The notes under the pieces were generated by a model. That model made no database searches. It worked only from the letters and a program-made list of their open reading frames with translations, and was not told where the DNA came from. Below are positions 1 through 6,718 of a stretch of DNA of 33,402 nucleotides, one piece after another; position 1 is the stretch's first letter; each line of letters begins with the position of its first letter. A program made the translations under genes and the position numbers. The DNA is taken from contig JAFIEQ010000033.1 of assembly GCA_020832455.1 (NCBI GenBank), positions 1-33,402 on the forward strand, given 5' to 3'. The stretch is from Nitriliruptoraceae bacterium (lineage in GTDB: Bacteria > Actinomycetota > Nitriliruptoria > Nitriliruptorales > Nitriliruptoraceae).

Positions 1-100
1 CCCCCCCCCCCCCCCCCCCCCCGCCCCCCCCCGGGGCGGGCCCCCCCGCCCCCCCGGGGCCCGGGCCCCCCCCCCGCCCCCCCGGGGGGGGGGGGGGGGG
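1..100. other. Low-complexity C/G homopolymer stretch at window edge
   Basis: The first 100 bases are almost only runs of C followed by runs of G, with no A or T. No gene or structured element can be read here. It most likely marks a contig end with unreliable base calls rather than biology. Bases 101-170 return to ordinary high-GC sequence, but I see no clear feature in them. Confidence 0.7.
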
Positions 101-189
101 GCCACCGTCGGTTCCGGGGCGCCGTCGGGCACCACCTGGCACTACCATCGCGGTCGCGGGACCGCGCAGGGTGGTCGACCCCGCGGGAT

Positions 190-219
190 GTGGGCACGTG
201 GGACGTGGGCACGTGGGAC
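190..219 (+). repeat. Two tandem 15-bp repeats holding CACGTG palindromes
   Basis: A 15-bp unit (GTGGGCACGTGGGAC) occurs twice back to back, at 190-204 and 205-219, directly upstream of the preferred GTG start of the kinase gene at 228. Each unit contains the palindrome CACGTG. If translation started at the earlier GTG at 171, the repeat would encode a low-complexity Gly/Val/His/Arg stretch. It fits better as untranslated leader, possibly regulatory. Confidence 0.6.
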
Positions 220-227
220 GGGGCGAT

Positions 228-2078
228 GTGAGCAGGCGACGCAGTAGACAGGATCCGTTCGCCGGCTTCGACGACGTCCACGAGATCGGCCGGGGCGCCT
301 TCGCGGTCGTCTACCAGGCGACGGACACCTACACCGGACAGTCGGTCGCGCTCAAGGTGCTGCAGGTCGAGGCGTCCCGACGTCTGGACACCGCGGCGTT
401 CGAACTCGAGGCCCGCGCGCTCGGCACCGTCAACGACCATCCCAACATCGTCACCCTGCACCGCGCCGTGGTCGCGCCGGGGCACCCGCCGATGCTGGTC
501 ATGGAGCGCTGCCTCGGCTCCTACTTCGACCGGATCCGTACCCAGGGACCGCTGCAGGCCCGCGACGTCGTCGCCATCGGGGTCAAGCTGTGCGGCGCTC
601 TGGAGACCGCGCACCAGGCCGGCATCCTGCACCGCGACATCAAGCCACAGAACGTGCTGGTCTCCCGTTACCACGAACCGGCGCTTGCGGACTTCGGTGT
701 GGCCGGGTTGCGTGATGCCGCCGCCGGCACCGGCTCGCCGCTGTCCGGTCTCACCCTGCTGCACGCCGCTCCCGAGGTGCTGCTCGGGCACCCCGCCTCT
801 CCCCCGAGCGACGTCTACGGGCTCGTGTCCACGCTCTACGAGCTGCTGGTCGGCCACTCGCCGTACTTCGTGACCGACGACGAGGACCCGGCGGTCGTGC
901 AACGCCGGGTGCTCAACGACCGCGCGCCGGCCCTGCGGGTGCCGGGGATCACCGCCCGACTCGCGGAACTGTTCGCCGCCTCGTTGGAGAAGGACCCCGA
1001 CGCACGACCAGCGGCCGCGGTCGAGCTCGCGCAGCGCCTGCGCTTCATCGAGCACGAGCAGGGCTGGCCGTTGACGGCCTGCCGGATCGCCGGTGCACCG
1101 GACCTGCCCGTCCCCGATGCGCCACCACCCCCGCCCGCGTCCAGCCGGCGTCGACCGTCGGGGACCACGGGTCTGCCCGACCTCGGGCTGGGTGCCCGAC
1201 CGCTGTCGGTCCCCGGGGGGGCGGTCGAGGACCGCGGACTCGACCCGGTCGGCCCGGCGGAGCTGGGCCTGCTCCCGAGCCGCCCCGCGATCGCGCGCGC
1301 GGAGCGGGAGCCGGAGCCGGCGCAGACGATCGACCCGGTGGTGGAGCCGGAGCCCACCCCGGATCCGATGCCGGAGCCTCTGCCCGACCCGGCGCCCGAG
1401 CCGCAGCCCACGCCGACCCCGCAGCCCACGCCGTTCCCGAAACCGACCCCGCTGCCCGAGCCGTCTCCCACGCCTGAGCCCTCCCCCGCGTCGGAGTCCG
1501 CCCCGCAGCCGGACCAGAGCGCGTTCCCGAGCCCGGCGACCACCCCCTACCCGCGGGGGACGGACACGCCGGCCCGGCCGGCCGCAGCCGCGGCACCGCG
1601 GACCCCGGCCCGCGCCCCGGAGCCGACATCCGATCCAGCACAAGCACCAGCACCGGCACCGGCACCGGCGCCAGCGCCAGCGCCAGCGCCAGCGCCAGCG
1701 CCGAGCGTCATCCCGCCCATGCCGATCCCGCCGTCACCGCACGCGCCGGCGTCCACACCCGACGCGACACCGCAGCAGCCCGCGGCCTCCGACGATCGCT
1801 CGGAGAGCCGGATCGGTGGCTCGACGGTGTTCTTCGACAACGTCCCGTTGCGCGCGGACGACGGGGAGACCGCCGCGCGACCGCGACGCCCGCGTTCCTC
1901 CGAGCCGGAGCCCGCCCCCGAGGACGACGAGCACATCGCCGCACCGCTGTGGGGCTACGACCAGCCGGTGTCGTTGCACGGCACGATCGAGCTGAGCTCG
2001 AGCCGGGGCAGGGGCGTCAGACCCGAACCGGACGACGCCGACGCGAAGAAGCGTCGCTTCCGTCGTCGTCGCGACTGA
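228..2078 (+). CDS. Soluble Ser/Thr protein kinase with long Pro-rich tail
   Basis: A PknB-type kinase that phosphorylates Ser/Thr residues of unknown target proteins. Counting from the upstream GTG at 171, the visible motifs are the glycine loop (GRGAFAVV, 40-47), catalytic Lys62, HRDIKPQN (154-161), DFG (174-176) and the APE motif near 200; the kinase fold ends about residue 300. All catalytic residues are present. A 260-residue linker of Pro-Glu, Pro-Thr and Ala-Pro repeats follows, then a short C-terminal segment ending in an Arg/Lys cluster. I see no membrane segment and no PASTA domain, so it should be cytoplasmic. The GTG at 228 is preferred (616 aa) because it follows a purine-rich GGGACGGGG and avoids translating the tandem repeat; GTG at 171 (635 aa) is the alternative. 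The gene converges on the transglutaminase-like gene and overlaps its end by 62 bp. Kinases often accompany MoxR/DUF58/transglutaminase clusters in actinobacteria. Confidence 0.93.
   Translation: MSRRRSRQDPFAGFDDVHEIGRGAFAVVYQATDTYTGQSVALKVLQVEASRRLDTAAFELEARALGTVNDHPNIVTLHRAVVAPGHPPMLVMERCLGSYFDRIRTQGPLQARDVVAIGVKLCGALETAHQAGILHRDIKPQNVLVSRYHEPALADFGVAGLRDAAAGTGSPLSGLTLLHAAPEVLLGHPASPPSDVYGLVSTLYELLVGHSPYFVTDDEDPAVVQRRVLNDRAPALRVPGITARLAELFAASLEKDPDARPAAAVELAQRLRFIEHEQGWPLTACRIAGAPDLPVPDAPPPPPASSRRRPSGTTGLPDLGLGARPLSVPGGAVEDRGLDPVGPAELGLLPSRPAIARAEREPEPAQTIDPVVEPEPTPDPMPEPLPDPAPEPQPTPTPQPTPFPKPTPLPEPSPTPEPSPASESAPQPDQSAFPSPATTPYPRGTDTPARPAAAAAPRTPARAPEPTSDPAQAPAPAPAPAPAPAPAPAPAPSVIPPMPIPPSPHAPASTPDATPQQPAASDDRSESRIGGSTVFFDNVPLRADDGETAARPRRPRSSEPEPAPEDDEHIAAPLWGYDQPVSLHGTIELSSSRGRGVRPEPDDADAKKRRFRRRRD
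1645..1698 (+). repeat. Hexanucleotide tandem repeat in kinase linker
   Basis: Nine 6-bp units run without a gap: one CACCAG, three CACCGG, then five CGCCAG. In the kinase frame they encode an alternating Ala-Pro rod. Because the unit is six bases long, gain or loss of copies would change linker length without shifting the frame. Confidence 0.85.
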
Positions 2079-4449
2079 CCTCGGCGGGTGGTGGTCGTTC
2101 GGCGGTCAGGCCCGTCGGTGCCGGCACCAGCAGCGCCGTCAGCCGCACCTGCCGCGGGGCACCGCGTCGCACCGCGCGACGGAGCTGCGCCACCAGGGTC
2201 CACCAGCGCTCGGCCTCACCCTCGGGGACCGGGCGTGAGGAGAACACCACCCGGTTGGCCGCCTCCGCGAAGGCCGTGGCCTCCTCGCGCAGCTCCGGTG
2301 CCCGCTCGCCGACGAACGTGGTGACCTCCGACGCGGTGAGCGACTCCACCTCGCGGTGGCCGCCGTCGTAGACCGCATCGATCAGCTCGTGCCACGCCCC
2401 GAGCACCTGCGCCCTGGCATCGTCGGCACCCCGTCGCCGGCGCCGTCGCACCGACCGACGGATCGCGGCCTGCAGCAGCACGGCCCCCAACAGCACGAGC
2501 AGTCCGGCCACACCCACCAGGATCCAGCCCAGCGGGCCGCGCGGTTCCTCGACCGGTGCCCGGCCGAGCGACTGGGACGGATCGACCTCGACCACGGAAC
2601 GGTCCGGCGCGCTGACCTCGGTCTCGTCCTCGTCGGTGGCGACGTCCTCGGCCTGCTCGAGTTCCTCCTCCTCGATGGCCTCCTCCCCCGAGGGGGACGG
2701 GTCGACCACGACCCACCCGACGCCCTCGACCGGCACCTCGGCCCAGGTCCAGGCATCCGCGCCGGTGATCGTGCGTTCGCTTCCGCCGCCCTCCGGCAGG
2801 CGGAAGCCCGTCACGACCCGGACCGGCAGGCCGAAGTCGGCCGCGATCAGGGCGAAGGACGAGGCGAACTGCTCCGGCGACCCGACCGCCCCCTGCGTGC
2901 CGGACTGGCTGACGAGGTCCAACAGGTCCGCCAGCGACTCGGAGCCGACCTCGAGCTGCAACCCGCCGATCAGGTCCTCGGGCACGGAGCGCCCCGTCCG
3001 CAGCTCGGTGGTCAGGGCACGGACGAACGCCACGGTGTCGGGGCCGCGCTGCCCGCACGGCTCGCCGTCGACGGCACGCTCGGCGTTGGGGTTGCGCGAG
3101 ACCGCCAGCAGCCGGCACAGCCGTTCACCGGCCGGTCGGTTGTCGCCGGAAGGATCCGGGACCTCCAACGCGCCGACCGCCCCGCGGGCGACCCGCGCAT
3201 CGTCGGGCAGCTCGGGGTCGTCGAGCAGGACCGGGGGCTGGGCGAGCAGCACCTCGTAGCTGGCCTGCGGCGCCGCATCCGCCAGCTGCAGGGCCTCCCC
3301 GCCGTTGTGCAGCACGGAGGTCCCGGCGATCTGCAACGGGCGGGTGACGAAGGGCAGCCAACCGCCGGTCGCATCCGTGTCGACATCGACGAACCGTGCC
3401 GTGCCACCCTCCCCGATCGGCATCGACACCGGCACGGTCCCCCCGGTCGGCTGGAACGCCGGCTGGGTCAGGGTCCAGACCCGACCGTCGTAGCGGCTGA
3501 GCACGGCGAAGGGCACGAAGGCCACGTCGTCGCGGTCGACCCGACCGACGATGCGCTCCGCGTCATCACCGCGCAGCTCGCGGGTGACCAGCAACGGGCT
3601 CGTCGGTTGCCGCTCGTCGACCTCGACCACGATCCGCGGCGCGACGGGTTCATCGGCCAGGTACGGGGCGACGTCGATCAGGACCGAGGCGAGCGCGACC
3701 CCGCCCCCGACGCTGACGAGCGCCAGCCCGACGCGGCCGACCACCCGCAGTTGCTGGCCCGCCGGGACCCGCTGGCGGGTGCGCAGCAGCACCAGCAGCG
3801 TGGCGGCGGCGACCAGGCCCAGCGCCTCCCCACGGGCGAGTTCCACCAGGTCGGCGGCGCTGCCCTGCAGGGTGGCCGCGTAGCCGCCGGCGAAGACGAG
3901 CAGCGCGATCCCGATCGGGGCGGCGACCAGCCCGCGCCGCCCGACCGCGGCCAGGACGCTGGCCGCAGCGACCCAACCGATCACCGCGCCGGGGACCGCG
4001 ATCCAGCTCACGTCCAGCACCGGCAGGGTCGTCGACAGGATCCGGGGCAGCCCGTCGCGCAGGCCCCGGGCGATCGCCCCGAACCCGAGCGGGTCCCGGA
4101 CCACCGCGAACAGCAGGAACACGAGCAGCGACAGCGCCGAGGTGGCGGCCTCCACGACGGCCGGTAGACGCAGCACCCGCGCGGCCACGGCGATCAGTGC
4201 CCCGCCGGCGACCGCGCCGAGCACGGTCACCCACCGGGCGGGTCCCTCCAGCACGGTCGTCCACGGCAGCATCGCCACGGCGATCATCGCGAGCGCGACC
4301 AGGTGCACGGCCACCGTCTGCCCGATCCGCAGCACCGGCGCCAGCCGGGTCAGGATCGAGGGCGAGTCGTCGCGGTGCTCGGGGCGGCGGGCGCCACCGT
4401 GACGACGGGTGGACCGAGCGCTCGGGGGTGCGTGGACGTCGGTGCTCAT
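2017..4449 (-). CDS. Membrane DUF3488/transglutaminase-like protein lacking catalytic Cys and His
   Basis: An 810-residue polytopic membrane protein of the TgpA/DUF3488 type. It has about seven N-terminal membrane helices (roughly residues 40-260), an extracytoplasmic region with a transglutaminase-like fold (about 490-590), an acidic linker, one more helix near 638-662 and a basic cytoplasmic C-terminus ending in an Arg cluster. The fold is recognised by FASSFALIAADFGLPVRVVTGF and EGVGWVVVDPSP. Where active family members have Cys and His, this protein has Pro525 and Trp567; only Asp583 of the triad remains. It therefore looks like a binding or structural pseudoenzyme. The ATG at 4449 overlaps the stop of the DUF58 gene (ATGA), implying coupled translation; it is chosen over a start at 4470 inside that gene. 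Its 3' end overlaps the convergent kinase gene. The partner set (MoxR, DUF58) suggests a role in assembling or modifying envelope proteins, which is inference. Confidence 0.9.
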   Translation of the reverse strand: MSTDVHAPPSARSTRRHGGARRPEHRDDSPSILTRLAPVLRIGQTVAVHLVALAMIAVAMLPWTTVLEGPARWVTVLGAVAGGALIAVAARVLRLPAVVEAATSALSLLVFLLFAVVRDPLGFGAIARGLRDGLPRILSTTLPVLDVSWIAVPGAVIGWVAAASVLAAVGRRGLVAAPIGIALLVFAGGYAATLQGSAADLVELARGEALGLVAAATLLVLLRTRQRVPAGQQLRVVGRVGLALVSVGGGVALASVLIDVAPYLADEPVAPRIVVEVDERQPTSPLLVTRELRGDDAERIVGRVDRDDVAFVPFAVLSRYDGRVWTLTQPAFQPTGGTVPVSMPIGEGGTARFVDVDTDATGGWLPFVTRPLQIAGTSVLHNGGEALQLADAAPQASYEVLLAQPPVLLDDPELPDDARVARGAVGALEVPDPSGDNRPAGERLCRLLAVSRNPNAERAVDGEPCGQRGPDTVAFVRALTTELRTGRSVPEDLIGGLQLEVGSESLADLLDLVSQSGTQGAVGSPEQFASSFALIAADFGLPVRVVTGFRLPEGGGSERTITGADAWTWAEVPVEGVGWVVVDPSPSGEEAIEEEELEQAEDVATDEDETEVSAPDRSVVEVDPSQSLGRAPVEEPRGPLGWILVGVAGLLVLLGAVLLQAAIRRSVRRRRRRGADDARAQVLGAWHELIDAVYDGGHREVESLTASEVTTFVGERAPELREEATAFAEAANRVVFSSRPVPEGEAERWWTLVAQLRRAVRRGAPRQVRLTALLVPAPTGLTAERPPPAEVSRDDDGSDASSRRRRPVRV

Positions 4450-5594
4450 CGGCGGATCGCCACGTTCCACGCCGAGGAGAGCTGCTCCTCGTCGGCGCCC
4501 TGGACCAGGGTCAGCCCGGAGTAGACCTGCGGCGGGCGGGGTTCGGGCAGCACCGACAGGAGCATCACCCGTTGGAACTTGCCGCGCATCCCGGTCATCG
4601 CGGGGATGTCGCCGTCGGCGGGTACGCCGGTGACCACGACCAGCGCGGCCCCGCCCGGCAGGCGCCGGATGGCCCGCAGATCCGTACCGAGGTCGGCCTC
4701 CGGGGTCGGCTCGGCCAGCGCGAGCGCCTCCATGGCCGGCGCGGTCGCGTGGTTGCTCGGACCGCCCAGCGCGACCCCACCGGTGGTGCGCACCGCGAAG
4801 GGGGCGCGACCGAGCGACGCGGCGTGCACGACCGAGGCCGCGGCGTCGACCGCCAGCTCGAACGTGGCCTGCGAGTAGCCCTGCGGGCGCAGGTCGACGA
4901 GCACCACCACGTAGGGCTGTGCCTCGTCGATGTCCTGGCGCACGATCAGCTGCCCGGTGTGGGCGACCTTCGCGGTCGAGGGCCAGTGGATGCGCCGGAC
5001 GTCGTCGCCGGGGACGTACTCGCGCATCTGGTGGAACACCATCGTGCCGTTGGGGTTGGTGTCGTCGGTCGACCCGTCCACGCTGCGCGTCAGCGTGCTG
5101 CGCACCGCCCGGAACGGCAGGATCTTGGGCAGCACCAGTAGCTCGTCGGTGCCGGCGTAGCGGCGCTCCGCCTGCACGAGCCGGAACGGGTCCGTGCGTT
5201 CGAGCACGACCGGCCCGACCTCGTGGCGCCCGCGCTGGTCGGTGGGCAGGACGGCGGTGCGCAGGTCGCTCTCCGCGCGGCGCAGGCGCGGGAGCTCCAC
5301 CTCGATGCTGGTGTCACCGATCGGCTGGCGACCGAGTTCGCCGGGGAACAGCCGCCGGGACCGGTTGCGCACGTTGAGGTGCGCGATGGCGAGCTCCCCC
5401 TTCGCGACCCGGTCCGGCGCGATGCGGCGCTCGATCCTCAGGTCCGCGGGTCGGATCAGGTACAGCGCAGCGACCCCGACCACCACCGCCCCGACCGTGC
5501 CCATCGCGAGCAGCGGCGGCCAGAACAGCACGACCCCCGCGACGATCAGCACCACCGAGGTGGCGAGCAGTGACCAGCCGAGGCGGGTGAACAC
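4446..5594 (-). CDS. DUF58 membrane-anchored protein
   Basis: A 382-residue DUF58 protein, the usual partner of MoxR ATPases. Two adjacent N-terminal membrane helices (about residues 7-25 and 28-48) are followed by a long cytoplasmic or peripheral region. The DUF58 signature, Asp-Asp-x-Arg-x-Ile-x-Trp followed by a Thr-Ala-Lys and a Leu-Ile-Val-Arg segment, lies near residue 200, followed by a von-Willebrand-like beta strand (VVVLVDL). I start the gene at GTG 5594, one base after the moxR stop; an open frame extends to 5816, but that part lies inside moxR, is Arg/Ser-rich and resembles no DUF58 protein. The stop overlaps the start of the transglutaminase-like gene. The family is thought to act with MoxR as a chaperone-like module; no substrate is visible here. 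Confidence 0.9.
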   Translation of the reverse strand: MFTRLGWSLLATSVVLIVAGVVLFWPPLLAMGTVGAVVVGVAALYLIRPADLRIERRIAPDRVAKGELAIAHLNVRNRSRRLFPGELGRQPIGDTSIEVELPRLRRAESDLRTAVLPTDQRGRHEVGPVVLERTDPFRLVQAERRYAGTDELLVLPKILPFRAVRSTLTRSVDGSTDDTNPNGTMVFHQMREYVPGDDVRRIHWPSTAKVAHTGQLIVRQDIDEAQPYVVVLVDLRPQGYSQATFELAVDAAASVVHAASLGRAPFAVRTTGGVALGGPSNHATAPAMEALALAEPTPEADLGTDLRAIRRLPGGAALVVVTGVPADGDIPAMTGMRGKFQRVMLLSVLPEPRPPQVYSGLTLVQGADEEQLSSAWNVAIRR

Positions 5595-5595
5595 C

Positions 5596-6555
5596 TCAGG
5601 GTTCCCGTGGGACGGGCACGTTCTGCAGCGCGCGGTCGACGATGTCCTGCTGGGTGCGGTTGGCGAGCTCCGCCTCCGGGCGCAGCACGATGCGGTGCGA
5701 GAGCACCCACGGCGACAGGATCCGGATGTGCTCCGGGGTGACGTAGCCCTGCCCGAGGCTGAGCGCGAGCGAACGTCCGGCGCGGGCCAGCGCGAGCGAC
5801 CCACGCGGGGAGGCACCGAGGCGGACCTCGGGCATCTGGCGGGTCTGGTCGACCACGGAGACGATGTAGGACTCCACCGCCGGGGAGAGCTCCACCTCGG
5901 GGACGAGGTCGAGCAGCCCGTTGAGCTCCAGCTCGGTGAGCACGGGACGGACCGAGGGCGGCGTGCGACCCGCGAGCTGCGTCTGCAGCATCTGGATCTC
6001 CGCGTCGTTCGACGGGTAGCCGATCGGCAGCTTCATCAGGAACCGGTCGAGCTGCGCCTCCGGCAGCGCGTAGGTGCCCTCCATGTCGATGGGGTTCTGG
6101 GTCGCGATGACCAGGAACGGCCGGCGCATCTGCCGGCTCATCCCGTCGGTGGTGACCTGGCGTTCCTCCATCACCTCGAGCATGGCCGACTGGGTCTTGG
6201 GCGACGCGCGGTTGATCTCGTCACCGAGCACGATGTTGTTGAACACCGGCCCGGGCCGGAAGTTGAACTCCCCCGACTTCTGGTCGTAGACCGAGTTGCC
6301 CGTGATGTCGCTCGGCAGCAGGTCGGGGGTGAACTGCACGCGCCCCATGTGCAGCTGCAACGCCTGGGCCATGGACCGGGCCAGGGTGGTCTTGCCGACG
6401 CCGGGGGTGTCCTCGATCAGGACGTGCCCCTCGGCGAGCAGCGCGACGATCATCAACCGGATGACGTCGTCCTTGCCGTGGACGACCTGCGCGACCGCGC
6501 GACCGAGTTGGTCGCACTGGGACGAGGCGGTCGCGAGCTGGGCTTCGGTGAGCAC
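5596..6555 (-). CDS. MoxR-family AAA+ ATPase
   Basis: A 319-residue AAA+ ATPase of the MoxR family, proposed in general to act as a chaperone for assembly of envelope or metal-dependent complexes. Walker A is GVGKTT (52-57), Walker B is in NIVLGDEI (107-114), followed by the typical MoxR segment with Asn-Arg-Ala, and sensor 1 is in ATQNP (151-155). The GTG at 6555 is preferred because GGAGG (6560-6564) sits four bases upstream; a TTG at 6624 would add a Pro/Arg-rich stretch unlike the family and has no comparable ribosome site. It is followed after one base by the DUF58 gene, then the transglutaminase-like gene, so the three form one operon. Confidence 0.95.
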   Translation of the reverse strand: MLTEAQLATASSQCDQLGRAVAQVVHGKDDVIRLMIVALLAEGHVLIEDTPGVGKTTLARSMAQALQLHMGRVQFTPDLLPSDITGNSVYDQKSGEFNFRPGPVFNNIVLGDEINRASPKTQSAMLEVMEERQVTTDGMSRQMRRPFLVIATQNPIDMEGTYALPEAQLDRFLMKLPIGYPSNDAEIQMLQTQLAGRTPPSVRPVLTELELNGLLDLVPEVELSPAVESYIVSVVDQTRQMPEVRLGASPRGSLALARAGRSLALSLGQGYVTPEHIRILSPWVLSHRIVLRPEAELANRTQQDIVDRALQNVPVPREP

Positions 6556-6559
6556 GGAT

Positions 6560-6564
6560 CCTCC
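6560..6564 (-). promoter_or_regulatory. Shine-Dalgarno site of the MoxR gene
   Basis: GGAGG on the minus strand, four bases upstream of GTG 6555. It decides the start of the MoxR gene against the TTG at 6624. Confidence 0.65.
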
Positions 6565-6646
6565 GACGGTTCGGGCTCTTGGCGGTGGTGGGCGCGGACG
6601 TTCGGGTGGCGACGCGAAGGTCAACTACGGCGGAGAGGGAGCACGT

Positions 6647-6663
6647 CCCGCCCGGTCGGCGGG
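6647..6663 (-). terminator. Possible stem-loop between FN3 gene and MoxR gene
   Basis: A perfect 6-bp GC stem (CCCGCC/GGCGGG) with a 5-base loop lies in the 163-bp gap after the FN3-protein stop. There is no U-run, so it could be a weak terminator, an attenuator or chance in GC-rich sequence. Confidence 0.3.
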
Positions 6664-6718
6664 CCGGGCCACGGTGCCAGCGGCAGGAGGCGACACGGGC
6701 CTGACGACACCGGGCCGC

